Positions 1-12,373 of a stretch of 64,000 nt of DNA are shown piece after piece. A program made the position numbers and the translations under genes. The DNA lies in NCBI GenBank assembly GCA_045837725.1, contig JBEWZL010000083.1, positions 1-64,000 on the forward strand. The letters are read 5' to 3'. This DNA is from Vermamoeba vermiformis. Taxonomy: Eukaryota; Tubulinea; Echinamoebida. The notes beneath the pieces are model-generated. The model was not told the origin of the DNA and searched no databases. It worked only from the letters and a program-made list of their open reading frames with translations. The stretch's first letter is position 1; each line of letters opens with the position of its first letter.

Positions 1-2
1 TC

Positions 3-188
3 CAAATCTCGATCAATTCTTCCATGGGCGGGTGTCGCCATCTACAATTATCTCCGTATCCGCAATATCCATATGTAACTAACGGATTGCAATTAGATAG
101 GTCCCAGTACTTGACTGGATTTGGCGGTGGGAATTCGCAGTCTAAAACTAATTCCTTCAGCGGGTCTTCTTCTTTCTTCGGCTTGTAA
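3..188 (+). CDS. 3' part of an unidentified gene (partial)
   Basis: A frame is open from the window edge to TAA at 186-188. The encoded tail is rich in Gly, Ser, Gln, Tyr and Pro and has no domain I recognise. The stop overlaps a perfect GTAAGT, so this could instead be an internal exon ending near 185 with a 5' splice site. The gene begins outside the window. Confidence 0.3.
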   Translation, partial: QISINSSMGGCRHLQLSPYPQYPYVTNGLQLDRSQYLTGFGGGNSQSKTNSFSGSSSFFGL

Positions 189-547
189 GTACTGAATTTC
201 TTATTAAACAAAATTCTTTCTGGTTGCATTATTAATCGCTCCTGACGCCATTTAAAATCGAAAGTTTCGCTTTTCGTTCAAATCCAAACTTTTTCGTTGA
301 GAAAGCAAAGAAGGATCCAAAAAGAAGCATTGATATTTATATACTCCGTTTAGTTATACTTTAATGATATTTTGCGCTAAAGCTTGTTTTTGAACGTTAC
401 CAAGCCGAATTTATCGAGCTGAGCTAATTATAGGCTGTTACAAAAATTATACGACCAATTAACGGGCTCAATATCTTATACTCTCATTCTGCATGCTTTA
501 TATAAGCGTAGTAGCACAATCTAACGTCAGATCCACTCCTTTTGAGA
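189..547. other. Spacer before the first P450
   Basis: AT-rich spacer of about 360 nt with no convincing coding frame. It probably holds the promoter of the P450 gene starting at 548; a TATATAAG-like stretch lies near 500, about 50 nt upstream of that ATG. Confidence 0.4.
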
Positions 548-2546
548 ATGAATCTGCTAATAGTTATATTTGTTGTTATAGCGGTCGTGGGATTGCTTGT
601 TATACGAGCTAAATCTCATAAATATGCCTCTGATTTCTTAGAAAATATCTCTTTGTTCGAATTCCTCTTAAACAAAGGCAAGTTGCATTGGCTTTACGCG
701 AGGATCAAGAGCAGCAAATCCAGATTCATCCAACTGGGTCTTCCTGGACAAACCGCTATTATCCTCAAAGAACCTGATGACGTCAAGGTAATTTTAAAGC
801 GATTGCACCTTTATAGACGGATACTAAGCACTGAATTTTAGATCGTTTTATCGGATCCCGAGCTTTTTATCAAAGCTCCACTTCCGGCAACAAAAATTCT
901 TAAAAAAGTATTTATTCCATCGATAGTCAGTGAGAATGGAACGCCATGGCGGTACGTATTGCTCTAATTATTTTAATTTTCAAATTCTGAAATTTCGCGT
1001 CGGATCCACAGCCGTTACCGCGAATCACTGAGCCATCACTTCCACTTCGACGTCATTAAGCAATGGATTCCTTTCTTCAACGAGCTAGACGACATATTTT
1101 TAACGGAAATGAGCAAACATCTCGGCCAACGATTTGATATTGTTCCTTTATTAACGAGACTGACCATAGATGCGTTAGGTTAAAATTCAATATTTCAATG
1201 AATTAATACTAATAGTTAATATTATAGGTCATACTGTATTTCATACGAATTTTGATGCGTTAAAAGGCAAAGAAGATAAAACTGCTGATATGGTGACCGA
1301 ATTAATCGCCGGTCTTACGAGCCCTGGGCAATTTATCGCTGGAAAAGCACGTATTATATATTTATATACCATCTATATTAATTTTAATCGCTTAGATTGA
1401 AAATTTGACCGGTTACAACTTAGCATTTGCTACAAAAAGAAAGTGCGAAGAATTATTGCAATATTTTACCGCGATGATCGATAACCGCAGAAAAGAATTG
1501 CAAAACAGCGAACCCACTCAAAGTGTCATTGACGTCATGTTAACAAGCCCTTCAAACTTCACCGAAGATGAGGTACGGATCCATTGTCCACCTACCACTT
1601 TTCGGATCCGAACTAACGTTTCTATTTATAGCTCATCGCTAATATAGTCAGTATATTCTTGGCAGGGTTCGAGACAACAGCTACGTCACTGACGTTTTTC
1701 ATGAAACACTTGGGACAGTTCACTGAAATCCAACAAAAGTGCCGTGACGAAGTGAAAACAGTCTTGCAAGGCCGAACAATGACAGCTGAAGATATGCGAT
1801 TGGTAAGCACTACCATATATAGTTATACCTTTAGAGTCATTAACGATGCTTTTCTAAGCTGCCTTATGTTACTGCAACGCTCAAAGAATCCATGCGATAC
1901 GATACTGTTGTGGGCATTATTCCTACGAGAATAGCGAACGAAGACACGGAAATCAACGGTCTGGCGGTTAAGAAAGGCGTACGTGACTAAATATAGTCAA
2001 AATTGTCATAGTCATATGCTTACTATTGTCTATTTTAGACCATGATTTGGCTCAGTCCGTACGGTGTCCACATGAACCCAAAATATTGGCCAGAACCGGA
2101 GAAATTCGATCCAGAACGCTTCTTAAAGTCTGAAAACTCTACAAAGAGACATCCATTTGCGTACTTGCCTTTTGGAATGAAATCTCGTGCCTGGTACGTT
2201 CAACGAAATTTTTCAGTTCTATCTCCGGATCTACGGAATTCAACTATCAATTTCATTTCCTTATTATATATACCGATATACTATCGCTTACAATATTGTA
2301 ATGAGAAGATCGTATAATAATAGCCCTATCAAATCTTATGACACATTTGCCGTTTGATCCACCAAACTAACACCCATTTATATTTTTAGCATCGGAAATC
2401 AATTCTCATTGGTGGAACAGACCGTATTCATCAGCGCATTATTACAACGCTTCAAATGGGTGACGCTTGATTGCATCAGGGCTGACTTTTCCGGCGTCAG
2501 CGTGCGTTACTTTGCTGAAGTATACGTTGAGCTTAATACCGTATAA
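548..2546 (+). CDS. Cytochrome P450 (first of cluster)
   Basis: Nine exons: 548-787, 842-951, 1012-1178, 1228-1346, 1396-1572, 1632-1802, 1859-1978, 2039-2193, 2390-2546. They join to about 471 aa, a normal microsomal P450 length. The product starts with a hydrophobic anchor (about residues 2-20), so it should sit in the ER membrane as a haem monooxygenase. Visible landmarks are the I-helix AGFETT, the K-helix ESMR (ExxR), FDPERF and the haem-ligand loop SRACIG. The usual Gly two residues before the loop Arg is Lys (FGMKSRACIG). The fourth intron only keeps frame if its donor is non-GT (AAA|GCACGT). It has the same gene layout as the next P450 but is clearly more divergent from it. Substrate unknown. 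Confidence 0.88.
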
Positions 2547-2675
2547 TTTATCTAAATTAATAAAATAGACCAGTTTTCGTTCCGTTTGTACGAGGCGGAA
2601 GTACTTTTGTTACGACGGAAAAACAATAAATTAAATTTTTTTGGTTTTTTCATTAATTCGCAATTAGTGATCAAG

Positions 2676-4516
2676 ATGATTGGATATATTATAATAGCTT
2701 CTATCGCTGGAATAGTTGTGTATTTCTATATTAAATTCCAGAAGGTAGCTGAGAAATACGCGTCCATTCCCGGCATCTCGCTTCGGGAGTTCTTTACGGA
2801 TGCGAAGGATATTCCTATTAAAACTGGTAAATATTCTAAAGAAAAATTTGCCAAAATTATCACACCCGTGGTTACTTTTGTTCTTGCTACGCATCCGGAC
2901 AGCGCAAAGGTAAAATTCAATACTCGATTCAATTTTAACCAAATTATTGATCTTCTTATTTTTTAGTTTGTATTAAATGATCCAGAAAACTTCCCTAAGA
3001 CCACTTTGACTACATACAAAAATTCAGAAAAGATCTTCAGCGACAACATCGTGTTCGCGAACGGAGAGCAATGGAGGCAAGTTTTAATAGGCATATTTAT
3101 CGTTTTTATCTAATTTTTCCACTATTTAAGACAATATCGAAACGTTTTGTCTCCTCCATTCCATTTTGACGCTGTCAAGAAATGGATCCCGGACTTTTAC
3201 AAATTGTCGCTTGAACTTATGCAGCAGTGGGAGAAAATCTACGATAAGCCCGTAGATGTCATTCATTGGCTGCCTCTATTCACACTAGACGTGCTTGGTG
3301 TGACAGTTCTGAGTCGAAATTTCAATGCGATGAAAGGCGAAGAAAGCGAGGACTTGGAAGCCGTTAATAATATTATTGGAAAGCCTGCTTCTCCTAAAAT
3401 GTTAATTAAGGGTGCCGTAAGTCAATGCAATTGTTTACCTCGATGCTCGTGTCACTAACTATTCGTCAGATCGAGCGAAAATTTCCGTTCCTGAACTTGA
3501 ACAAAAAGATTAATGACTCTATTGACTACATCTACAACTCAATGCTTGATATCATTAATGTAGGTACACCTTATTATACAAGCACTATATATTCATAACG
3601 TTGTGCTAGGCTCGCAAAGTGAAGAAAAATGACAGCGAACATTTCGACTTGATTGACGTCATGTTGAACGCTCATGATCCGACTTGGAAAGAAAAGGAGG
3701 TCCGTATTATTTTGTATGCTTATTCTAGGTCCCACCTATAACACTTATTTACCAATAGCTCGTCTCAAATGCATTTATCATGTTCTTGGCTGGCCACGAA
3801 ACTACGTCGACCGCATTGGGTTGGATGGTCTACCATTTAGCCACTCTGCCAGACATTCAACAGAAACTCAAAGAAGAGGTTGATCGGGTGCTTAAAGGAC
3901 AGCCTATCACTCAAGACAACATTAGCGAGGTACTTTTCAGATCGCGGGATCTGATCGGATCTGATCTTAAACTTTGCTAACTTCCTTTTTAGTTAAAATA
4001 TATGAGCAACGTTATTAAGGAAAATCTTCGGATTCAACCACCAGTGGCTTGGATTCCTAGTCGTGAAATGAAAGTCGATACTGAGTTCGAAGGACGAATG
4101 GTCATTCCGCAAGGCGTAAGTAACAGAAACAGCCATATTTGAATTATTTTTTGAAATTTGATATGACAGGCGCGTATTGGATTGAATATCTATGCTATTC
4201 ATCACAACCCCGAGTTCTGGCCTGAACCGCAGAAGTTCGATCCAGAACGTTTTACAAAACCAACAGTTCCATTCAGTTTTCTTCCATTCTCATTGAAATC
4301 ACGTGCATGGTGAGTACTCGAAACCTATAATATGATATGAGTACTAACATGCGATGCGATAGTCTTGGTAACCAGTTTTCACTTGTGGAACAGACAGTGT
4401 TTATTGCCACACTGATGCAACACTTCAAAGTCAGCGTCAGTTCACACACGCCTCCGCCATCAGTCTCTGCTATTAACAGAGTCGGAGATCTCAAATTGAC
4501 CTTGACTAAGTGGTAA
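2676..4516 (+). CDS. Cytochrome P450 (second of cluster)
   Basis: Nine exons: 2676-2909, 2967-3076, 3131-3416, 3470-3559, 3610-3699, 3759-3929, 3993-4115, 4170-4309, 4363-4516, giving about 465 aa. An N-terminal membrane anchor is followed by AGHETT (I helix), KENLR (ExxR), FDPERF and the haem loop FSLKSRACLG, where Cys is the haem ligand and Lys replaces the conserved Gly. Its closest relative here is the inverted gene at 10556-12373, with which it shares all intron positions and long identical stretches. The second intron has a GC donor (GAG|GCAAGT); the paralogue has GTGAGT at the same point, which confirms the junction. Likely an ER monooxygenase; substrate unknown. Confidence 0.92.
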
Positions 4517-4841
4517 ATAAACACTCAAGCTCAGTTCGAACAAAGAAAATTCAGCCCATTTTTCTCCGCTCAACAGCGACAAAAATTTTTTGCGTTCCGC
4601 CTTTTTTTTTTTTAAATAAAAAAACAAAAACCACGGGAAACAGAAAAAGGTAAAAATTAAAAAAAAACATCTAAAAATAAAAGTAAACACTAATATTCAT
4701 TTCAAGATCTCCTATTGAAAATTTCCGACACGTGATCGAGAAAGTCGTAAAATGCACAATTTGATGCGGTTCTTTTGATTTTTGATTTTTATCTGTTACA
4801 TAGCCCAATACAACCTATTTGTTGGTGTTCTATTTAATAGC
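4517..4841. other. Spacer between P450 and PON-like gene
   Basis: No gene is visible. A segment at 4542-4569 is nearly identical to the sequence just downstream of the inverted P450 (about 10500-10527, reverse strand), so the P450 duplication carried its 3' flank. The rest is A/T-rich with homopolymer runs. Confidence 0.5.
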
Positions 4842-6418
4842 ATGCGTGGGCTATTGATTTTTGTGCCGCTGTTAGTTGCGTTTATTGCTCAGCAAGCTAT
4901 TTATCGGTTCAATGTCGGCTTAAAAATTGAAAATTATTCTCAATTTACAGATTGCAAGATAATAGAAGGTAAGCAAAGAGGATCCGTAAAAGATTGCGAA
5001 TCAAATTAATTTTAAAAAATGCCAATAAATGCTAATTAAGTCAAACTAATTAACAAATCGAAGGTTAAAATGCGGTATTAATATTCAAAATAGAATTAAT
5101 CGGCTCTGAAGACCTGGAAATCGACCACAAAACTGGGATCGCCTACATTTCCTCTGCTCCCCTGGTGGTACGCTGTATAACTATAATTCCTTATTTAACG
5201 TATCAATATATGAAGCCGAGAAGTGCTAAGTCAAAAGCAGGCATTTACAAGTTAGATCTTGCGAGCGAAAAATTAACAAAGATGACACTCAACAATTATC
5301 CCTACGAATTACAAGAACTGCCTCATGGACTTAGTTTATATCACGCAGGTATTATTCTGATCATATTTATAATACGCTATTAGATTTACTAAAAGATTTT
5401 TTTGTAGGTGACGAATTATTACTCTTTGTGATTAATCACAGCATGAACAAATCTCACGCTCGAGATAGCGTTGAGATATTTAAAGTCAAGAACGATGAAT
5501 TGTAAGTACTCGAAAGGAAAATATCGAACAGAAATCCAGTCTCAAGATCTGTTTTTGAATCCGTACCTGCCAAAGTATTAATAACCGATGTTATTAGGCA
5601 CTATGTTAATGCTATGTCACACGAGTTATTGATTAATATCAACGACGTCAAAGCCATTAGTGATCACGAGTTCTTGGTGACATCCGATCACGGTATAAGT
5701 CGTCGAGATCACGGGACATTTGCCATGTTAGAAGATGTATTTGGACTTAGCATCGCATACGCATCTTATTGCAATGCCGAGACAAAGCAGTGTAGAAAAG
5801 CGATCGAGAATATTGCTTCTCCTAACGGTAAGTCAGTGGCACAAAGTGACACCTTGACAAGTGTCGTTTAGTTTGGATCTGACACGTAATTAAGATTCTT
5901 TTATTCCGTAGGTATTAATTATATTCCTGAAACTAATATGGTGTATGTTGCGTTAACTCTTAGCGGTCACATGCTGGCTTACAAAATGGATCCGGTCTCG
6001 CGCAATCTCACTTTTGTCGAATCTGCTTTCATCGATCGAGGTACTGACGGATAGATTATTGTGTTCAAATTTTCTGCTAAAAATAATTACCAGGATTGGA
6101 TAATATCGATATTGACGAGAACGGATTGCTTTGGGTGAGTGCGCATCCGAAAATTGTGGATGTGTTCATGTACATGTTCGGAAAGACGGAACAATCTCCG
6201 TTTAGAGTGTGGAAACAAAACGAGGTAATCAATCTTCACTTTATGTGGCGAATTAATCGTAATACTTTGAAAAATAGGTCGGCAAGTTGAACTTTACGAT
6301 TGTTTATTCGAATACCGGCGAACAACTCTCTGGCGGCAGTACTGCAGCACAATACAAAAATCACGTGCTGATTGGATCTGTAGCATCACACGCTATGCTC
6401 TGTAACGTCAAGAAATGA
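4842..6418 (+). CDS. Paraoxonase/arylesterase-family protein (PON-like)
   Basis: Eight exons: 4842-4968, 5094-5167, 5216-5348, 5408-5501, 5598-5827, 5912-6040, 6094-6224, 6278-6418, totalling about 352 aa against about 355 for vertebrate PONs. The N-terminal hydrophobic segment (residues 1-18) looks like an uncleaved signal/anchor. PON landmarks in order are a SEDLEID start of the propeller, an LFVINHS blade followed by VEIFK, the NDVKAI and TSDHGIS region where PONs place calcium ligands, and GLDNIDIDENGLLWVS. PONs are calcium-dependent six-bladed propeller lactonases/esterases; the same chemistry is inferred here. The 48-nt third-exon boundary (5168-5215) is the least certain. The neighbouring P450s hint at a small xenobiotic or lipid-oxidation cluster, but that is speculation. 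Confidence 0.82.
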
Positions 6419-6556
6419 AATTTCAAATTTCCTTACTTATGTTAGAGTTTGTTTAATTTTTCATGAAATTGTCGGATCGGATCTGACTCCGAGTCAGTTA
6501 TATTTACAGACTTTATTTACAAGCTTAAATTCAACACTTTAAGGTGCTTCTTGACA

Positions 6557-8287
6557 CTAGTTACTCTTCTTGTTAACAGATTTGATCGCACCGATAGCGA
6601 TTGTTTGTTGCCGGTCACGCACAACGATTCGACCCAACGGAGCAAATTCAGTGAACGGCTCAACGATCATAGATCTGATTGGCTCCAAACGGACCAATGC
6701 CCAATCACCTTTTTGCAATATTTTGATGTTCGGCGCAGCTTCTACTACTTCTCCAGAACGTTTATCGTACTTGGCCAATAATTCCGTGAATTTGCATGGC
6801 ACGTGACTCGCGTGACATTCAACCAATGGCACGTAACCTTCACGGATCTCACCAGAGTTGTTCAGAATGACTAAATCAAGTATTATAATAGCTTCATATA
6901 ATAAGGTATTATATAATGAAACTTACGAATTTGAGCGACAAAGTCAATGGCTTCACACGGAGGCTCATCGTAGGTGTGTCCGATAACGGATCCACGACGC
7001 ACGTCTTTTCTTGAAAGACCGCGAATACTAAAGCTGATGACGTCACCGGGTATCGCCTCATCAACAGTTTCATAGCACTTTTCGATAGATTTGACGTAAC
7101 TGTTCAAATTTCCAGGAGCCACTGTGATTTGGTCCTTTACCGTGAGCACACCTGTCTCGACTCGGCCGACGACCACAGTGCCAATTCCACCAATACGGTA
7201 CACGTCTTGCACGGACACGCGCAACGGAAGGTCTTTGAGATCGGTCTTTTCGAGCGTATCAAGGGCCTCTAACAAAGTGGGCCCGTTGTACCACGACAAC
7301 TTGTCTGACTTTTTTGTGACATTTTCGCCTGTCCAGCCACTGACTGGCATGAAAGTAATCATCTCAGGAGCGTACCTAAAAATAATTCATGAGTATGACG
7401 TGTCAAACTGAACATCGATGACAAGCATTAGTAGTAAAAATCGATGTTACTATTAATACTAACAAATGTCATACTGCAAACCAAATGTATATTTGACACC
7501 TGTCAAAACAAACTTGTGTAACGGATCTGAGGTGACTCAACACTTACCCTACGATGCTTAAGTAAGCAGATATCTCTTGTCTAACCTCTTCATAGCGCTC
7601 TTGGCTGTAAGTAGCCGTATCAGAGTCCATTTTATTGACCAATACGAGCACTTGTCTGATGCCCAAAGTGTACGCCAAGAACGCGTGTTCGAACGTCTGG
7701 CCTGGCTCGCGGATCCCAGCCTCAAACTCGTCCTTTGCAGCAGATACTACCATCATCGCGACGTCGGCGTGTGAAGTGCCAGTAATCATATTTTTGATTA
7801 AGTTGTGGTTCTCGGATGCGTCAATAGTGCTGAAAGAGTACTTGGTCGAATAAAATTTATACGGCTGGATGTCAGCTGTCAGGTAATCTCCGCTTCCATA
7901 TTTGAGCCTTTCCATGATATACTCGTATAAAGAAGAGAGTTTATTATCACGACGAGCGTCCTCTTCAATTCGCCCTTTATAGAAGTTAAAAATTGTTGGT
8001 AAGCTCAGTAAAAAATCTTCCCAATAAAAAATTAGCTTCGATTTATAAATTCATACGAAGATTAAGTGGCCTACAATATTAGAATATTGCCGAATTTTTA
8101 AAGAATTTGTTTTTTTTTGTTTTTTTTTAAAATTTATAAAATTGGCCGAGACCAGCAACTTACGAAACACAGATTCATGTAGTCCTCCGCAATCCCTTAG
8201 TAAACGGCCAGCAATTGTTGATTTTCCTGCGCCGTCGTGACCAAGGACGATAACCCCCAGATGTGGCTTCGTTGAATTGTAAGCCAT
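6557..8287 (-). CDS. Divergent eEF1A-like GTPase
   Basis: Four exons on the minus strand (8287-8164, 7974-7548, 7375-6927, 6870-6557) give about 437 aa, with recognisable eEF1A domains I, II and III to the end (GDWALVRL ... PLGRIVVRD ... KSVNKK). The P-loop is GHDGAGKST, so the GxxxxGKS/T spacing is kept, and the guanine-specificity motif NKMD is present. The G3 motif, DAPGH in true eEF1A, reads DASENH here, so the Gly that senses the gamma phosphate is gone, followed by LIKNMITGTSHAD as in eEF1A. The loop that normally follows the P-loop is also heavily altered. I read it as a paralogue with changed or lost GTP hydrolysis rather than the housekeeping factor. It converges on the PON-like gene with only about 140 nt between stops. 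Confidence 0.85.
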
Positions 8288-8620
8288 CGAGCTAAATATG
8301 ATTCGATTACAGAAAAAAGTATGTTTCGGGACTTGTTGCTATTTTGTTAAGGGGTTAAAGGTTTGAATAATTACGAATTTGACACTTTTTGTTGTTTAAT
8401 TTTAAAATGTCATTCGGGTAGTAGATTAAGCTGATACTAACTGATTATTAGGACAACGAACATACATTCAATAAGAAGCTGCTTTTATTGAGACATTTAA
8501 ATTGAACAAAAGTTTAACAAATCAATCACTGCCTAGTTTTTTTTGTAGTTTCAATCGCGTGATTAATTTTCTTTTCAAAAACGCCTGGCAAATTGCTTAA
8601 CTACGATACTTTTAATATGT
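8288..8620. other. Spacer between eEF1A-like and F-box genes
   Basis: AT-rich, no supported gene. It should contain the promoter of the eEF1A-like gene and the 3' end of the F-box gene. Confidence 0.4.
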
Positions 8621-10419
8621 TCAGTACCGTTTCAGCTGATGCGGAAAAGTTTCAAGTTGCGTCAAGTGTGTAAACGTGGAGCTGACCCTCGATTCTGTGT
8701 AGACTTCCCAGTGTCGCAAATGCTGCAAATGAGTCAACATGAGCACTTCATCTTCACTATTAATTTGCGAAATTCCTAAACGATAAAGACGTGTCAATTT
8801 GGCGACACTTTGGATCAGATTCGTTTCTTCGATGCCTGGCCAAGTAGTCAGTTTTCTAAGCGGCAGTTGTGAAATTACACTGTAATCTATTTTCTTTTTT
8901 GCTAAATTTGTATTATTGTCGTAAACAACGTATAATTGCAACTGAGTAAGATTTTTCAAGTGCGACAAATTGTTCCAGCCTTCGTCGGGCAGATCTGCTG
9001 CTTCTATTTGCAACGTTTGTAAAGTTGTGAGGTATATGTAATCATTTGACTGTAATGTTGTCCTTCTCAATGTTAGCTGTTCGAGATCTGTCAAAATTGA
9101 AATACTTTCTAATCGAATATTTTCTTCAATGTCATCGGAGATGTTAAGTTGCAAATGCTTCAATTTCGTAAAGCTATTTATAAAATTTCCGTATTTGGAA
9201 TAATCTGTACTCTTGGAAGCTTCGAAAAGACGTAAAGTTTCGAGATTTGTTAGATGCGTCAAACTTTCATGATCAAAATTGTTGGAAATATGCAAATGAA
9301 GTTCCTTAATTGAATCGCATAATAGTGATAAATCCCCTGTTACTTTTAAGGATAAGTAAGTCAGTCGGGAGTGAGTTGAAAATGGATTCGAGCTTGCGTT
9401 GCAGGCAATTGACTCCTGTAATGACAAGCACCGTAGCCTTGTTAATGGTCTAATCTCTTCTAATATATCTACTGTATTTAGAAACTCGTATGGATCCATG
9501 TAGAAATGGAGCTCTGTCAGATTTAAATTGTTGCGGATGTACGGTACGTTCAAACTTGATACTCGAAGGCTTTGGAGCGATGTTATATTACTGATATCAA
9601 TTCCTCCATACGAATCGTTCTTATTTGCAATATTAAGTTGCGTCAAATTGGTTAAATGGTTCAGATCGTGGTCTTCGGATGTTGCTTCGAATGTTAATTT
9701 CAACGAATTTAATGAGCAAGGTAATTTTGCTATCAAATCGACTCTTTGTTTAATATCAACTGATAATTCTTCAAGTTGTAAGCTATTATTAGGCAGGCAA
9801 GTTAGATTTGGCAAGTGGATCTTCTTGAGTCGAGGAAACTTGCTTAATAGCTCATATCCCCAGGATCCTATAACTTTCCAGCTCTCTAAATTGATCAATG
9901 TTGATAATTTCAGCCAATAATCTTCGGCTACATCTTGTGCTAATGAACGTGGGTTGATCTGAACGGATTTGAGTTGTGTAAGTCGGCATATTTGATCAAT
10001 AAACTGTTTCGTTGATACACTACGTGGTATAATATGCATTGATATATCGAGTGGATAGTTATACTTCGATAAACGGTTCATAAGCCAAGAAAAAATATTA
10101 GGACCAAGATCGTAAAACTTGAATTGTGAAATCTTGACTGATTTAAACCACAATAAGCTGACCAATCGTGCAGATCGCTCACTTGGTCCATCTAAAAACG
10201 TGAATAAGTGTTCTAAAATCTCTGGAGGCAATGATTCCTAGATGAGAAAATAATTAACTTTTATTATTATTAATAATTCTCGTTCGATAATATAAATAAA
10301 AAAATATCTAAATTATTGTGCAAATATTTTAATGAAATTAATTTGATTGAACAGAGACGCTCTGAGATCAGCCAAGCACGTAGACAAATTTTCGTACGTC
10401 TTGTTTTAACTCTTACCAT
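8621..10419 (-). CDS. F-box/leucine-rich-repeat protein
   Basis: Nearly all coding sequence is one long exon (10237-8621). The product begins SLPPEILEHLFTFLD, a classic F-box for Skp1 binding, followed by about 480 residues of irregular leucine-rich repeats (repeated LTHLxxL/LTQLxL units). The large exon has no ATG at its start. It is preceded by ..CTAG and, 179 nt further upstream, by ATG|GTAAGA at 10419-10417, so the start codon appears to stand alone at the end of exon 1 (M|ESLPPE). Total about 539 aa. Such proteins act as substrate receptors of SCF ubiquitin ligases; that role is inferred from architecture and the substrate is unknown. Confidence 0.8.
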
Positions 10420-10555
10420 TCTCAGTATCGCACGTGGTCTTCGATTCTGTATGGAAATATAAATGACCGAGCGCGCAAGATATTTTTGTCGCTAATGCGC
10501 GGAGAAAAATGGTCTGAATTTTCTTTGACGGAACGATCTCGAAATAGTTTTTATT

Positions 10556-12373
10556 TTACCACTTAGTCAAGTTGACTTTAAGGTCTCCAACCTTATTAAC
10601 ACCTCCTACCTCTGGTGCAGGAGTATGAGAGCTCAACGTGACTTTGAAATGTTGCATCAGTGTGGCAAGAAACACTGTCTGTTCAACAAGCGAGAACTGG
10701 TTACCAAGACTATCGCATCACATGTTAGTACTCATATGATATTATAGGTGTCGAGCACTCACCATGCACGTGATTTCAATGAGAATGGAAGAAAACTGAA
10801 TGGAACTGTTGGTTTCGTAAAACGTTCTGGATCGAACTTCTGTGGTTCAGGCCAGAGCTTGGGGTCGCGATGAATGGCATAAATATTCAATCCTATTTGA
10901 CCCTAGCAATAGATATAAGCTATATACGACAATAACGTGGGTCTCGTAACCGCATCTACTTACGCCTTTAGGAAGAATCTTTCCTTCAAATTCAATGTCT
11001 TCCTTGACAACACGAGTAGGAAGGTAAGAAACAGGTGGTTGAATACGAAGATTTTCCTTAATAACGTTGCTCATGTATGTCAGCTAAAAGAAACAAGTTA
11101 GATCCGGAACTTGATCAGGTCAGATCCAGCACTCTGAAGCGTACCTCTCTGATATTGTCTTGAGTAATAGGTTGCCCTTTAAGCACACGGTCGACTTCTT
11201 CTTTGAGTTTCTGTTGAATTTCAGGTAGAGTGGCTAAATAATAGAACATCCAACCAAGTGCTGTGGCAGTAGTTTCGTGACCTGCCACGAACATGACAAA
11301 CGCATTTGAGACGAGCTAATAGGTAAAATATATTTTAGATGACGCCTAATATGTATTATTTGGCTCGAAGCTTACTTCTTTCTCGCTCCAGTTGGGGTCA
11401 TGAGCGCTCAACATGACGTCAATCAAATCAAAGTGCGCGTGACTGCCGTCTTTAATCTTCATTGCCTTACGAGCCTAAAAGAATAGGATTAGCGTTATAT
11501 GATGAAAAATTTAGAATACGTACATTAATAATATCAAGCATTGAGCCGGTAATGTAATCGATTGAATCGTTGACTTTTTTGACGATGTTTAAGCCAAGTT
11601 TTTTCTCGAGCTGTAGTACAGTTAGAGAAATTATAGGCAGCGAATTGGTACGTACCATGCCAAGCAATATCATTTTGGGCTTGTTTGAATTTCCGATAAT
11701 ATTATTAACGGCTTCCAAGTCCTCGCTTTCTTCACCTTTCATCGCATTGAAATTTCGACTCAGAACTGTCACGCCAAGCACGTCTAATGTGAACAAAGGA
11801 ATCCAGTGCACGACATCGATAGGCTTATCTGAGATCTTCTCCCACTGTTGCATTAGTTCGACAGTCAAGTTGTAAAAGTCCGGGATCCATTTCTTGACAG
11901 CATCAAAATGGAATGGAGGAGACAAAACGTTTCGATATTGTCTTAATTAAATAAATTAATTATCAACGCGCACCAAATAAAGCGCTAACTCACCTCCATT
12001 GCTCTCCGTTCGAAAACACAATGTTGTTACTGAAGATCCGCGTAGAATTTTTAAAAGTATCTAATTCTGTCTTGGGGAAGCTTTCCGTGTCGGTTAGCAC
12101 GAACTAAACGGCATTATTAAAATCGTAAAATTAATTTGGATTGAATTTTACCTTTGCGCTGTCAGGATGCGTCGCTAAAACAAATGTAACGGCAGGTGTT
12201 ACTATTTTGGCGAATTTTTCGTTATACAAAGCTGTTCGTAGAGGCAGATCTCGCGCATCCCGGAAGAACTCGAGCATAGAAATTCCCGGGATGTGCTTGT
12301 ATTTATCAGCAATCTTCTTGAGCTTGTAGCCTATATACACGCAAACTCCGGCTATGATTATCAGTACGATCAT
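10556..12373 (-). CDS. Cytochrome P450 (third, inverted copy)
   Basis: Nine exons: 12373-12152, 12103-11994, 11941-11656, 11610-11524, 11474-11376, 11315-11145, 11083-10964, 10902-10763, 10709-10556, about 462 aa. It is a close inverted paralogue of the P450 at 2676-4516, with the same nine-exon layout, long identical peptides and an almost identical penultimate intron including GAGTACTAACAT. Landmarks are an N-terminal anchor, AGHETT, KENLR, FDPERF and the haem loop FSLKSRACLG with Lys instead of Gly. Its second intron uses GTGAGT where the plus-strand copy uses GCAAGT. The ATG at 12373 is preferred over the in-frame GTG five codons earlier. Confidence 0.92.

Noticed and set aside
9528-9920. 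130-codon frame opposite the F-box/LRR exon
   Set aside because: Antisense shadow of a leucine-repeat coding region.
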